Assembly (NCBI RefSeq): GCF_947507565.1
Contig: NC_089184.1
Coordinates: forward strand, 1,116,001 to 1,180,000
Direction of reading: 5' to 3'
DNA length: 64,000 bases
DNA from: Oscarella lobularis
Lineage: Eukaryota; Porifera; Homoscleromorpha; Homosclerophorida; Oscarellidae
Shown here: in pieces, positions 31,746 to 48,200 of the stretch
How positions within the stretch are numbered: position 1 is the stretch's first letter
Layout of the letters: each line of letters starts with the position of its first letter
Position numbers and translations under genes: made by a program
The notes under the pieces: generated by a model
What the model was told of the DNA's origin: nothing
Seen by the model: only the letters and a program-made list of their open reading frames with translations
The model's database searches: none

Positions 31746-33614
31746 TGAATACCTTCAACAGAGAACATATTGAGTACCTTCAACAGAAAACAGAAAACAT
31801 ATTGAATACGTTCAACAGAAAACATGTTGAATACGTTTAAAAGAAAACATAATGAGTACCTTCAACAGAAAACATAATGAGTACCTTCAACAGAAAACAT
31901 ATTGAGTACCTTCAACAGAAAACGTAATGAGTACCTTCAACAGAAAACGTAATAAGTACCTTCAACAAAAAACGTATTCAGTACCTACAACAGAAAACAG
32001 AAAACATATTGAGTACGTTCAACAGAAAACATATTGAATACGTTCAACAGAAAACATATTGAGTACCTTCAACAGAAAACGTAATGAGTACCTTCAACAG
32101 AAAACGTATTGAGTACCTACAACAGAAAACAGAAAACATATTGAGTACGTTCAACAGAAAACATACTAAATACGTTCAACAGAAAACATATTGAGTACCT
32201 TCAACAGAAAACGTAATGAGTACCTTCAGCAGAAAACGTATTGAGTACCTACAACAGAAAACATATTGAGTACCTTCAACAGAAAACAGAAAACATATTG
32301 AGTACAGTACCTTCAACAGAAAAATTTTGAGTACCTTCAAGAGAAAACATATTGAGTACCTTCAACAGAAAACAGAAAACATATTCAGTACAGTACCTTC
32401 AACAGAAAAATATTGAGTACCTTCAACAGAAAACATATTGAGTACGTTTAACAGAAAACATAATGAGTACCTTCAACAGAAAACATTGAGTACCTTCAAC
32501 AGAAAACGTAATGAGTACCTTCAACAGAAAACAGAAAACATGTTGAGTACGTTTAACAGAAAACATAATGAGTACCTTCAACAGAAAACATATTGAGTAC
32601 CTTCAACAGAAAACGTAATGAGTACCTTCAACAGAAAACATATTGAGTACCTTCAACAGAGAACATATTGAGTACCTTCAACAGAAAACAGAAAACATAT
32701 TGAATACCTTCAACAGAGAACATATTGAGTACCTTCAACAGAAAACAGAAAACATATTGAATACGTTCAACAGAAAACATGTTGAATACGTTTAAAAGAA
32801 AACATAATGAGTACCTTCAACAGAAAACATAATGAGTACCTTCAACAGAAAACATATTGAGTACCTTCAACAGAAAACGTAATGAGTACCTTCAACAGAA
32901 AACGTAATAAGTACCTTCAACAAAAAACGTATTCAGTACCTACAACAGAAAACAGAAAACATATTGAGTACGTTCAACAGAAAACATATTGAATACGTTC
33001 AACAGAAAACATATTGAGTACCTTCAACAGAAAACGTAATGAGTACCTTCAACAGAAAACGTATTGAGTACCTACAACAGAAAACAGAAAACATATTGAG
33101 TACGTTCAACAGAAAACATACTAAATACGTTCAACAGAAAACATATTGAGTACCTTCAACAGAAAACGTAATGAGTACCTTCAGCAGAAAACGTATTGAG
33201 TACCTACAACAGAAAACATATTGAGTACCTTCAACAGAAAACAGAAAACATATTGAGTACAGTACCTTCAACAGAAAAATTTTGAGTACCTTCAAGAGAA
33301 AACATATTGAGTACCTTCAACAGAAAACAGAAAACATATTCAGTACAGTACCTTCAACAGAAAAATATTGAGTACCTTCAACAGAAAACATATTGAGTAC
33401 GTTTAACAGAAAACATAATGAGTACCTTCAACAGAAAACATTGAGTACCTTCAACAGAAAACGTAATGAGTACCTTCAACAGAAAACAGAAAACATGTTG
33501 AGTACGTTTAACAGAAAACATAATGAGTACCTTCAACAGAAAACATATTGAGTACCTTCAACAGAAAACGTAATGAGTACCTTCAACAGAAAACATATTG
33601 AGTACCTTCAACAG
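31746..33614 (+). repeat. 955-bp higher-order tandem duplication in the satellite
   Basis: Bases 31746-32659 repeat at 32701-33614 with offset 955. Shared rare markers include GAGAACATATT, TTTAAAAGAAAACATAATG and AAAACGTAATAAGTACC. Confidence 0.85.
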
Positions 33615-34469
33615 AAAACAGAAAACATGTTGAGTACGTTTAACAGAAAACATAATGAGTACCTTCAACAGAAAACATAATGAGTACCTTCAACAGAAAA
33701 CATATTGAGTACGTTCAACAGAAAACAGAAAACAGATTGAGACCTACAACAGAAAACAGAAAACATTGATTACCTACAACAGAAAAAGAAAACAGATTGA
33801 GTACACTGTACCTACAACAGAAAACAAATTGAGTACTTTCAACCGAAAACATAATGAGTACCTTCAACAGAAAACATATTGAGTACCTTCAACAGAAAAC
33901 AGAAAACATGTTGAGTACGTTTAACAGAAAACATAATGAGTACCTTCAACAGAAAACATATTGAGTACGTTCAACAGAAAACAGAAAACAGATTGAGACC
34001 TACAACAGAAAACAGTAAACATTGATTACCTACAACAGAAAAAGAAAACAGATTGAGTACACTGTACCTACAACAGAAAACAGATTGAGTACTTTCAACA
34101 GAAAACATAATGAGTACCTTCAACAGAAAACATATTGAGTACCTTCAACAGAAAACGTAATGAGTACCTTGAACAGAAAACATATTGAGTACCTTCAACA
34201 GAAAACAGAAAACATATTGAGTACCTACAACAGAAAACAGAAAACATATTGAGTACGTTCAACAGAAAACATATTGAGTACCTTCAACAGAAAACATATT
34301 GAGTACGTTCAACAGAAAACATATTGAGTACGTTCAACAGAAAACATAATGAGTACCTTCAGCAGAAAACATAATGAGTATCTTCAACAGAAAAAATATT
34401 GAGTACCTTCAACAGAAAACAGAAAACGTAATGAGTACCTTCAACAGAAAACAGAAAACATATTGAGTA

Positions 34470-37400
34470 CGTTTAACAGAAAACATAATGAGTACCTTCA
34501 ACAGATAACATAATGAGTACCTTCAACAGAAAACATATTGAGTACCTTCAACAGAAAACGTAATGAGTACCTTCAACAGAAAACGTATTGAGTACCTACA
34601 ACAGAAAACATATTGAGTACCTTCAACAGAGAACATATTGAGTACCTTCAACAGAAAACAGAAAACATATTGAATACGTTCAACAGAAAACATGTTGAAT
34701 ACGTTTAACAGAAAACATAATGAGTACCTTCAACAGAAAACATAATGAGTACCTTCAACAGAAAACATATTGAGTACCTTCAACAGAAAACGTAATGAGT
34801 ACCTTCAACAGAAAACGTAATGATTACCTTCAACAAAAAACGTATTGAGTACCTACAACAGAAAACAGAAAACATATTGAGTACGTTCAACAGAAAACAT
34901 ATTGAATACGTTCAACAGAAAACATATTGAGTACCTTCAACAGAAAACGTAATGAGTACCTTCAACAGAAAACGTATTTAGTACCTACAACAGAAAACAG
35001 AAAACATATTGAGTACGTTCAACAGAAAATATATTAAATACGTTCAACAGAAAACATATTGAGTACCTTCAACAGAAAACGTAATGAGTACCTTCAACAG
35101 AAAACGTATTGAGTACCTACAACAGAAAACAGAAAACATATTGAGTACGTTCAACAGAAAACATATTGAGTACCTTCAACAGAAAACATATTGAGTACCT
35201 TCAACAGAAAACAGAAAACATATTGAGTACAGTACCTTCAACAGAAAAATATTGAGTACCTTCAACAGAAAACATATTGAGTACCTTCAACAGAAAACAG
35301 AAAACGTATTGAGTACAGTACCTTCAACAGAAAAATATTGAGTACCTTCAACAGAAAACATATTGAGTACGTTTAACAGAAAACATAATGAGTACCTTCA
35401 ACAGAAAACATTGAGTACCTTCAACAGAAAACGTAATGAGTACCTTCAACAGAAAACAGAAAACATGTTGAGTACGTTTAACAGAAAACATAATGAGTAC
35501 CTTCAACAGAAAACATAATGAGTACCTTCAACAGAAAATGTATTGAGTACCTTCAACAGAAAACGTAATGAGTACCTTCAACAGAAAACAGAAAACATAT
35601 TGAGTACCTTCAACAGAAATCATATTGAGTACCTTCAACAGAAAACAGAAAACATATTGAGTACAGTACCTTCAACAGAAAAATTTTGAGTACCTTCAAC
35701 AGAAAACATATTGAGTACCTTCAACAGAAAACAGAAAACATATTGAGTACAGTACCTTCAACAGAAAACATATTGAGTACGTTCAACAGAAAACATATTG
35801 AGTACGTTCAACAGAAAACATAATGAGTACCTTCAACAGAAAACAGAAAACATATTGAGTACCTACAACAGAAAACAGAAAACATATTGAGTACGTTCAA
35901 CAGAAAACATATTGAATACGTTTAACAGAAAACATAATGAGTACCTTCAACAGAAAACATATTGAGTACCTTCAACAGAAAACGTAATGAGTACGTTCAA
36001 CAGAAAACATATTGAGTACCTTCAACAGAAAACAGAAAACATGTTGAGTACGTTTAACAGAAAACATAATGAGTACCTTCAACAGAAAACATATTGAGTA
36101 CGTTCAACAGAAAACAGAAAACAGATTGAGACCTACAACAGAAAACAGAAAACATTGATTACCTACAACAGAAAAAGAAAACAGATTGAGTACACTGTAC
36201 CTACAACAGAAAACAGATTTAGTACTTTCAACAGAAATTATAATGAGTACCTTCAACAGAAAACATATTGAGTACATTCAACAGAAAACAGAAAACATAT
36301 TGAGTACAGTACCTTCAACGGAAAAATATTGAGCACCTTCAACAGAAAACATATTGAGTACCTTCAACAGAAAACAGAAAACATATTGAGTACCTACAAC
36401 AGAAAAAGAAAACAGATTGAGTACACTGTACCTACAACAGAAAACAGATTGAGTACTTTCAACAGAAAACATAATGAGTACCTTCAACAGAAAACAGAAA
36501 ACATATTGAGTACCTTCAACAGAAAACAGAAAACATGTTGAGTACGTTTAACAGAAAACATAATGAGTACCTTCAACAGAAAACAGATTGAGTACGTTCA
36601 ACAGAAAACATATTGAGTACCTTCAACAGAAAACGTAATGAGTACCTTCAGCAGAAAACGTATTGAGTACCTACAACAGAAAACAGAAAACATATTGAGT
36701 ACGTTCAACAGAAAACATAATGAGTACCTTCAACAGAAAACATAATGAGTACCTTCAACAGAAAACAGAAAACATATTGAGTACCTACAACAGAAAACAG
36801 AAAACATATTGAGTACGTTCAACAGAAAACATATTGAATACGTTTAACAGAAAACATAATGAGTACCTTCAACAGAAAACATATTGAGTACCTTCAACAG
36901 AAAACGTAATGAGTACCTTCAACAGAAAACATATTGAGTACCTTGAACAGAAAACAGAAAACATGTTGAGTACGTTTAACAGAAAACATAATGAGTACCT
37001 TCAACAGAAAACATATTGAGTACGTTCAACAGAAAACAGAAAACAGATTGAGACCTACAACAGAAAACAGTAAACATTGATTACCTACAACAGAAAAAGA
37101 AAACAGATTGAGTACACTGTACCTACAACAGAAAACAGATTGAGTACTTTCAACAGAAAACATAATGAGTACCTTCAACAGAAAACATATTGAGTACCTT
37201 CAACAGAAAACGTAATGAGTACCTTGAACAGAAAACATATTGAGTACCTTCAACAGAAAACAGAAAACATATTGAGTACCTACAACAGAAAACAGAAAAC
37301 ATATTGAGTACGTTTAACAGAAAACATAATGAGTACCTTCAACAGATAACATAATGAGTACCTTCAACAGAAAACATATTGAGTACCTTCAACAGAAAAC

Positions 37401-39200
37401 GTAATGAGTACCTTCAACAGAAAACGTATTGAGTACCTACAACAGAAAACATATTGAGTACCTTCAACAGAGAACATATTGAGTACCTTCAACAGAAAAC
37501 AGAAAACATATTGAATACGTTCAACAGAAAACATGTTGAATACGTTTAACAGAAAACATAATGAGTACCTTCAACAGAAAACATAATGAGTACCTTCAAC
37601 AGAAAACATATTGAGTACCTTCAACAGAAAACGTAATGAGTACCTTCAACAGAAAACGTAATGATTACCTTCAACAAAAAACGTATTGAGTACCTACAAC
37701 AGAAAACAGAAAACATATTGAGTACGTTCAACAGAAAACATATTGAATACGTTCAACAGAAAACATATTGAGTACCTTCAACAGAAAACGTAATGAGTAC
37801 CTTCAACAGAAAACGTATTTAGTACCTACAACAGAAAACAGAAAACATATTGAGTACGTTCAACAGAAAATATATTAAATACGTTCAACAGAAAACATAT
37901 TGAGTACCTTCAACAGAAAACGTAATGAGTACCTTCAACAGAAAACGTATTGAGTACCTACAACAGAAAACAGAAAACATATTGAGTACGTTCAACAGAA
38001 AACATATTGAGTACCTTCAACAGAAAACATATTGAGTACCTTCAACAGAAAACAGAAAACATATTGAGTACAGTACCTTCAACAGAAAAATATTGAGTAC
38101 CTTCAACAGAAAACATATTGAGTACCTTCAACAGAAAACAGAAAACGTATTGAGTACAGTACCTTCAACAGAAAAATATTGAGTACCTTCAACAGAAAAC
38201 ATATTGAGTACGTTTAACAGAAAACATAATGAGTACCTTCAACAGAAAACATTGAGTACCTTCAACAGAAAACGTAATGAGTACCTTCAACAGAAAACAG
38301 AAAACATGTTGAGTACGTTTAACAGAAAACATAATGAGTACCTTCAACAGAAAACATAATGAGTACCTTCAACAGAAAATGTATTGAGTACCTTCAACAG
38401 AAAACGTAATGAGTACCTTCAACAGAAATCATATTGAGTACCTTCAACAGAAAACAGAAAACATATTTGAGTACAGTACCTTCAACAGAAAAATTTTGAG
38501 TACCTTCAACAGAAAACATATTGAGTACCTTCAACAGAAAACAGAAAACATATTGAGTACAGTACCTTCAACAGAAAACATATTGAGTACGTTCAACAGA
38601 AAACATATTGTGTACGTTCAACAGAAAACATAATGAGTACCTTCAACAGAAAACAGAAAACATATTGAGTACCTACTACAGAAAACAGAAAACATATTGA
38701 GTACGTTCAACAGAAAACATATTGAATACGTTTAACAGAAAACATAATGAGTACCTTCAACAGAAAACATATTGAGTACCTTCAACAGAAAACGTAATGA
38801 GTACGTTCAACAGAAAACATATTGAGTACCTTCAACAGAAAACAGAAAACATGTTGAGTACGTTTAACAGAAAACATAATGAGTACCTTCAACAGAAAAC
38901 ATATTGAGTACGTTCAACAGAAAACAGAAAACAGATTGAGACCTACAACAGAAAACAGAAAACATTGATTACCTACAACAGAAAAAGAAAACAGATTGAG
39001 TACACTGTACCTACAACAGAAAACAGATTTAGTACTTTCAACAGAAATTATAATGAGTACCTTCAACAGAAAACATATTGAGTACATTCAACAGAAAACA
39101 GAAAACATATTGAGTACAGTACCTTCAACGGAAAAATATTGAGTACCTTCAACAGAAAACATATTGAGTACCTTCAACAGAAAACAGAAAACATATTGAG
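34470..39200 (+). repeat. About 2.8-kb higher-order tandem duplication
   Basis: The rare marker CAACAGATAACATAATG is at about 34500 and 37341 (offset 2,841), and ACAGAAATTATAATG at 36231 and 39041 (offset 2,810). The change in offset shows a 31-bp length difference, about one 32-bp unit, between copies. Confidence 0.8.
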
Positions 39201-41489
39201 TACCTACAACAGAAAACAGAAAACATATTGAGTACGTTCAACAGAAAACATATTGAGTACCTTCAACAGAAAACAGAAAACGTAATGAGTACCTTCAACA
39301 GAAAACAGAAAACATATTGAATACGTTTAACAGAAAACGTAATGAGTACGTTCAACAGAAAACATAATGAGAACCTTCAACAGAAAACAGAAGACATATT
39401 GAGTACCTACAACAGAAAAGAGAAAACATATTGAGTACGTTCAACAGAAAACATATTGAATACGTTTAACAGAAAACATAATGAGTACCTTCAACAGAAA
39501 ACATATTGAGTACCTTCAACAGAAAACGTAATGAGTACCTTCAACAGAAAACATATTGAGTACCTTCAACAGAAAACAGAAAACATGTTGAGTACGTTTA
39601 ACAGAAAACATAATGAGTACCTTCAACAGAAAACATATTTAGTACGTTCAACAGAAAACAGAAAACAGATTGAGACCTACAACAGAAAACAGAAAACATT
39701 GATTACCTACAACAGAAAAAGAAAACAGATTGAGTACACTGTACCTACAACAGAAAACAGATTGAGTACTTTCAACAGAAAACATAATGAGTACCTTCAA
39801 CAGAAAACAGAAAACATATTGAGTACCTTCAACAGAAAACAGAAAACATGTTGAGTACGTTTAACAGAAAACATAATGAGTACCTTCAACAGAAAACATA
39901 TTGAGTACGTTCAACAGAAAACAGAAAACAGATTGAGACCTACAACAGAAAACAGAAAACATTGATTACCTACAACAGAAAAAGAAAACAGATTGAGTAC
40001 ACTGTACCTACAACAGAAAACAGATTGAGTACTTTCAACAGAAAACATAATGAGTACCTTCAACAGAAAACATATTGAGTACCTTCAACAGAAAACGTAA
40101 TGAGTACCTTCAACAAAAAACGTATTGAGTACCTACAACAGAAAACAGAAAACATATTGAGTACGTTCAACAGAAAACATATTGAATACGTTCAACAGAA
40201 AACATATTGAGTACCTTCAACAGAAAACGTAATGAGTACCTTCAACAGAAAACGTATTGAGTACCTACAACAGAAAACAGAAAACATATTGAGTACGTTC
40301 AACAGAAAACATATTAAATACGTTCAACAGAAAACATATTGAGTACCTTCAACAGAAAACAGAAAACGTATTGAGTACAGTACCTTCAACAGAAAAATAT
40401 TGAGTACCTTCAACAGAAAACATATTGAGTACGTTTAACAGAAAACATAATGAGTACCTTCAACAGAAAACATTGAGTACCTTCAACAGAAAACGTAATG
40501 AGTACCTTCAACAGAAAACAGAAAACATGTTGAGTACGTTTAACAGAAAACATAATGAGTACCTTCAACAGAAAACATAATGAGTACCTTCAACAGAAAA
40601 TGTATTAAGTACCTTCAACAGAAAACGTAATGAGTACCTTCAACAGAAAACAGAAAACATATTGAGTACTTTCAACAGAAATCATATTGAGTACCTTCAA
40701 CAGAAAACAGAAAACATATTGAGTACAGTACCTTCAACAGAAAAATTTTGAGTACCTTCAACAGAAAACATATTGAGTACCTTCAACAGAAAACAGAAAA
40801 CATATTGAGTACAGTACCTTCAACAGAAAACATATTGAGTACGTTCAACAGAAAACATATTGAGTACGTTCAACAGAAAACATAATGAGTACCTTCAACA
40901 GAAAACAGAAAACATATTGAGTACCTACAACAGAAAACAGAAAACATATTGAGTACGTTCAACAGAAAACATATTGAATACGTTTAACAGAAAACATAAT
41001 GAGTACCTTCAACAGAAAACATATTGAGTACCTTCAACAGAAAACGTAATGAGTACCTTCAACATAAAACAGTAAACATTTATTACCTACAACAGAAAAA
41101 GAAAACAGATTGAGTACACTGTACCTACAACAGAAAACAGATTGAGTACTTTCAACAGAAAACTTAATGAGTACCTTCAACAGAAAACATATTGAGTACC
41201 TTCAACAGAAAACGTAATGAGTACCTTCAACAGAAAACATATTGAGTACCTTCAACAGAAAACAGAAAACATATTGAGTACCTACAACAGAAAAAAGAAA
41301 ACATATTGAGCACGTTCAACAGAAAACATATTGAGTACCTTCAACAGAAAACAGATTGAGTACTTTCAACACAAAACATAATGAGTACCTTCAACAGAAA
41401 ACATATTGAGTACCTTCAACAGAAAACGTAATGAGTACCTTCAACAGAAAACGTATTGAGTACCTACAACAGAAAACAGAAAACATATT

Positions 41490-44400
41490 GAGTACGTTCA
41501 ACAGAAAACATATTAAATACGTTCAACAGAAAACATATTGAGTACCTTCAAGAGAAAACGTTATGAGTACCTTCAACAGAAAACGTATTGAGTACTTACA
41601 ACAGAAAACAGAAAACATATTGAGTACGTTCAACAAAAACATATTGAGTACCTTCAACAGAAAACATATTGAGGACCTTCAACAGAAAACAGAAAACATA
41701 TTGAGTACAGTACCTGCAACAGAAAAATATTGAGTACCTACAACAGAAAACATATTGAGTACCTTCAACAGAAAACAGAAAACATATTGAGTACAGTACC
41801 TTCAACAGAAAAATATTGAGTACCTTCAACAGAAAACATATTGAATACGTTTAACAGAAAACATAATGAGTACCTTCAACAGAAAACATAATGAGTACCT
41901 TCAACAGAAAACATAATGAGTACCTTCAACAGAAAACATATTGAGTACCTTCAACAGAAAACGTAATGAGTACCTTCAACAGAAAACGTAATGAGTACCT
42001 TCAACAAAAAACGTATTGAGTACCTACAACAGAAAACAGAAAACATATTGAGTACGTTCAACAGAAAACATATTGAATACGTTCAACAGAAAACATATTG
42101 AGTACCCTCAACAGAAAACGTAATGAGTACCTTCAACAGAAAACGTATTGAGTACCTACAACAGAAAACAGAAAAAATATTGAGTACGTTCAACAGAAAA
42201 CATATTAAATACGTTCAACAGAAAACATATTGAGTACCTTCAACAGAAAACGTAATGAGTACCTTCAACAGAAAACGTATTGAGTACCTACAACAGAAAA
42301 CAGAAAACATATTGAGTACGTTCAACAGAAAACATATTGAGTACCTTCAAAAGAAAACAGAAAACATATTGAGTACAGTACCTTCAACAGAAAAATATTG
42401 AGTACCTTCAACAGAAAACATATTGAGTACCTTCAACAGAAAACAGAAAACGTATTGAGTACAGTACCTTCAACAGAAAAATATTGAGTACCTTCAACAG
42501 AAAACATATTGAGTACGTTTAACAGAAAACATAATGAGTACCTTCAACAGAAAACATTGAGTACCTTCAACAGAAAACGTAATGAGTACCTTCAACAGAA
42601 AACAGAAAACATGTTGAGTACGTTTAACAGAAAACATAATGAGTACCTTCAACAGAAAACATAATGAGTACCTTCAACAGAAAATGTATTGAGTACCTTC
42701 AACAGAAAACGTAATGAGTACCTTCAACAGAAAACAGAAAACATATTGAGTACTTTCAACAGAAATCATATTGAGTACCTTCAACAGAAAACAGAAAACA
42801 TATTGAGTACAGTACCTTCAACAGAAAAATTTTGAGTACCTTCAACAGAAAACATATTGAGTACCTTCAACAGAAAACAGAAAACATATTGAGTACGGTA
42901 CCTTCAACAGAAAACATATTGAGTACGTTCAACAGAAAACATATTGAGTACGTTCAACAGAAAACATAATGAGTACCTTCAACAGAAAACAGAAAACATA
43001 TTGAGTACCTACAACAGAAAACAGAAAACATATTGAGTACGTTCAACAGAAAACATATTGAGTACCTTCAACAGAAAACGTAATGAGTACCTTCAACAGA
43101 AAACATATTGAGTACCTTCAACAGAAAACAGAAAACATGTTGAGTACGTTTAACAGAAAACATAATGAGTACCTTCAACAGAAAACATATTGAGTACGTT
43201 CAACAGAAAACAGAAAACAGATTGAGACCTACAACAGAAAACAGAAAACATTCATTACCTACAACAGAAAAAGAAAACAGATTGAGTACACTGTACCTAC
43301 AACAGAAAACAGATTTAGTACTTTCAACAGAAAACATAATGAGTACCTTCAACAGAAAACATATTGAATACCTTCAACAGAAAACGTAATGAGTACCTTC
43401 AACAGAAAACGTATTGAGTACGTTCAACAGAAAACATATTAAATACGTTCAACAGAAAACATATTGAGTACCTTCAAGAGAAAACGTTATGAGTACCTTC
43501 AACAGAAAACGTATTGAGTACTTACAACAGAAAACAGAAAACATATTGAGTACGTTCAACAGAAAACATATTGAGTACCTTCAACAGAAAACATATTGAG
43601 GACCTTCAACAGAAAACAGAAAACATATTGAGTACAGTACCTTCAACAGAAAAATATTGAGTACCTACAACAGAAAACATATTGAGTACCTTCAACAGAA
43701 AACAGAAAACATATTGAGTACAGTACCTTCAACAGAAAAATATTGAGTACCTTCAACAGAAAACATATTGAATACGTTTAACAGAAAACATAATGAGTAC
43801 CTTCAACAGAAAACATAATGAGTACCTTCAACAGAAAACATAATGAGTACCTTCAACAGAAAACATATTGAGTACCTTCAACAGAAAACGTAATGAGTAC
43901 CTTCAACAGAAAACGTAATGAGTACCTTCAACAAAAAACGTATTGAGTACCTACAACAGAAAACAGAAAACATATTGAGTACGTTCAACAGAAAACATAT
44001 TGAATACGTTCAACAGAAAACATATTGAGTACCTTCAACAGAAAACGTAATGAGTACCTTCAACAGAAAACGTATTGAGTACCTACAACAGAAAACAGAA
44101 AAAATATTGAGTACGTTCAACAGAAAACATATTAAATACGTTCAACAGAAAACATATTGAGTACCTTCAACAGAAAACGTAATGAGTACCTTCAACAGAA
44201 AACGTATTGAGTACCTACAACAGAAAACAGAAAACATATTGAGTACGTTCAACAGAAAACATATTGAGTACCTTCAACAGAAAACAGAAAACATATTGAG
44301 TACAGTACCTTCAACAGAAAAATATTGAGTACCTTCAACAGAAAACATATTGAGTACCTTCAACAGAAAACAGAAAACGTATTAAGTACAGTACCTTCAA

Positions 44401-45297
44401 CAGAAAAATATTGAGTACCTTCAACAGAAAACATATTGAGTACGTTTAACAGAAAACATAATGAGTACCTTCAACAGAAAACATTGAGTACCTTCAACAG
44501 AAAACGTAATGAGTACCTTCAACAGAAAACAGAAAACATGTTGAGTACGTTTAACAGAAAACATAATGAGTACCTTCAACAGAAAACATAATGAGTACCT
44601 TCAACAGAAAATGTATTGAGTACCTTCAACAGAAAACGTAATGAGTACCTTCAACAGAAAACAGAAAACATATTGAGTACTTTCAACAGAAATCATATTG
44701 AGTACCTTCAACAGAAAACAGAAAACATATTGAGTACAGTACCTTCAACAGAAAAATTTTGTGTACCTTCAACAGAAAACATATTGAGTACCTTCAACAG
44801 AAAACAGAAAACATATTGAGTACAGTACCTTCAACAGAAAACATATTGAGTACGTTCAACAGAAAACATATTGAGTACGTTCAACAGAAAACATAATGAG
44901 TACCTTCAACAGAAAACAGAAAACATATTGAGTACCTACAACAGAAAACAGAAAACATATTGAGTACGTTCAACAGAAAACATATTGAGTACCTTCAACA
45001 GAAAACGTAATGAGTACCTTCAACAGAAAACATATTGAGTACCTTCAACAGAAAACAGAAAACATGTTGAGTACGTTTAACAGAAAAAATAATGAGTACC
45101 TTCAACAGAAAACATATTGAGTACGTTCAACAGAAAACAGAAAACAGATTGAGACCTACAACAGAAAACAGAAAACATTCATTACCTACAACAGAAAAAG
45201 AAAACAGATTGAGTACACTGTACCTACAACAGAAAACAGATTTAGTACTTTCAACAGAAAACATAATGAGTACCTTCAACAGAAAACATATTGAGTA
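41490..45297 (+). repeat. 1,927-bp higher-order tandem duplication
   Basis: Three separated markers keep the same offset: GAGGACCTTC (41671 and 43598), the TTTTG(A/T)GTACC unit (42830 and 44757), and AACATTCATTACC (about 43250 and 45177). All differ by 1,927 bp. Confidence 0.85.
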
Positions 45298-48200
45298 CAT
45301 TCAACAGAAAACAGAAAACATATTGAGTACAGTACCTTCAACGGAAAAATATTGAGTACCTTCAACAGAAAACATATTGAGTACCTTCAACAGAAAACAG
45401 AAAACATATTGAGTACCTACAACAGAAAACAGAAAACATATTGAGTACGTTCAACAGAAAACATATTGAGTACCTTCAACAGAAAACATATTGAGTACGT
45501 TCAATAGAAAACATATTGAGTACGTTCAACAGAAAACATAATGAGTACCTTCAACAGAAAACATAATGAGTATCTTCAACAGAAAACATATTGAGTACCT
45601 ACAACAGAAAACAGAAAACATATTGAGTACGTTCAACAGAAAACATATTGAGTACCTTCAACAGAAAACATATTGAGTACGTTCAATAGAAAACATATTG
45701 AGTACGTTCAACAGAAAACATAATGAGTACCTTCAACAGAAAACATAATGAGTATCTTCAACAGAAAACATATTCAGTACCTTCAACAGAAAACAGAAAA
45801 CGTAATGAGTACCTTCAACAGAAAACAGAAAACATATTGAGTACGTTTAACAGAAAACATAATGAGTACCTTCAACAGAAAACATAATGAGTACCTTCAA
45901 CAGAAAACATATTGAGTACCTTCAACAGAAAACGTAATGAGTACCTTCAACAGAAAACGTATTGAGTACCTACAACAGAAAACATATTGAGTACCTTCAA
46001 CAGAAAACATATTGAGTACCTTCAACAGAAAACGGAAAACATATTGAATACGTTCAACAGAAAACATGTTGAATACGTTTAACAGAAAACATAATGAGTA
46101 CCTTCTACAGAAAACATAATGAGTATCTTTAACAGAAAACATATTGAGTACCTTCAACAGAAAACAGAAAACGTAATGAGTACCTTCAACAGAAAGCAGA
46201 AAACATATTGAGTACGTTTAACAGAAAACATAATGAGTACGTTCAACAGAAAACATAATGAGAACCTTCAACAGAAAAAAGAAGACATATTGAGTACCTA
46301 CAACAGAAAACAGAAAACATATTGAGTACGTTCAACAGAAAACATATTGAATACGTTTAACAGAAAACATAATGAGTACCTTCAACAGAAAACATATTGA
46401 GTACCTTCAACAGAAAACGTAATGAGTACCTTCAACAGAAAACATATTGAGTACCTTCAACAGAAAACAGAAAACATGTTGAGTACGTTTAACAGAAAAC
46501 ATAATGAGTACCTTCAACAGAAAACATATTTAGTACGTTCAACAGAAAACAGAAAACAGATTGAGACCTACAACAGAAAACAGAAAACATTGATTACCTA
46601 CAACAGAAAAAGAAAACAGATTGAGTACACTGTACCTACAACAGAAAACAGATTGAGTACTTTCAACAGAAAACATAATGAGTACCTTCAACAGGAAACA
46701 GAAAACATATTGAGTACCTTCAACAGAAAACAGAAAACATGATGAGTACGTTTAACAGAAAACATAATGAGTACCTTCAACAGAAAACATATTGAGTACG
46801 TTCAACAGAAAACAGAAAACAGATTGAGACCTACAACAGAAAACAGAAAACATTGATTACCTACAACAGAAAAAGAAAACAGATTGAGTACACTGTACCT
46901 ACAACAGAAAACAGATTGAGTACTTTCAACAGAAAACATAATGAGTACCTTCAACAGAAAACATATTGAGTACCTTCAACAGAAAACGTAATGAGTACCT
47001 TCAACAGAAAACATATTGAGTACATTCAACAGAAAACAGAAAACATATTGAGTACCTACAACAGAAAACAGAAAACATATTGAGTACGTTTAACAGAAAA
47101 CATAATGAGTACCTTCAACAGAAAACATAAAGAGTACGTTCAACAGAAAACATATTGAGTACGTTCAACAGAAAACATAATGAGTACCTTCAACAGAAAA
47201 CATATTGAGTACGTTCAACAGAAAACATATTGAGTACGTTCAACAGAAAACATAATGAGTACCTTCAGCAGAAAACATAATGAGTATCTTCAACAGAAAA
47301 CATATTGAGTACCTTCAACAGAAAACAGAAAACGTAATGAGTACCTTCAACAGAAAACAGAAAACATATTGAGTACCTTCAACAGAAAACAGAAAACGTA
47401 TTAAGTACCTTCAACAGAAAACAGAAAACATATTGAGTACGTTTAACAGAAAACATAATGAGTACCTTCAACAGAAAACATATTGAGTACGTTCAACAGA
47501 AAACATATTGAGTACGTTCAACAGAAAACATAATGAGTACCTTCAGCAGAAAACATAATGAGTATCTTCAACAGAAAACATATTGAGTACCTTCAACAGA
47601 AAACAGAAAACGTATTGAGTACCTTCAACAGAAAACAGAAAACATATTGAGTACGTTTAACAGAAAACATAATGAGTACCTTCAACAGAAAACATAATGA
47701 GTACCTTCAACAGAAAACATATTGAGTACCTTCAACAGAAAACGTAATGAGTACCTTCAACAGAAAACGTATTGAGTACCTACAACAGAAAACATATTGA
47801 ATACCTTCAACAGAGAACATATTGAGTACCTTCAACAGAAAACAGAAAACATATTGAATACGTTCAACAGAAAACATGTTGAATACGTTTAACAGAAAAC
47901 ATAATGAGTACCTTCAACAGAAAACATAATGAGTACCTACAACAGAAAACATATTGAGTACCTTCAACAGAAAACGTAATGAGTACCTTCAACAGAAAAC
48001 GTAATAAGTACCTTCAACAAAAAACGTATTCAGTACCTACAACAGAAAACAGAAAACATATTGAGTACGTTCAACAGAAAACATATTGAATACGTTCAAC
48101 AGAAAACATATTGAGTACCTTCAACAGAAAACGTTATGAGTACCTTCAACAGAAAACGTATTGAGTACCTACAACAGAAAACAGAAAACATATTGAGTAC

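Noticed and set aside
39531-39854. 107-codon frame in the satellite starting MSTFNRKHIEYLQQKTEN
   Set aside because: Equivalent frames recur at 36329, 43165, 46422 and elsewhere wherever the same cassette is copied; there are no flanking gene signals.
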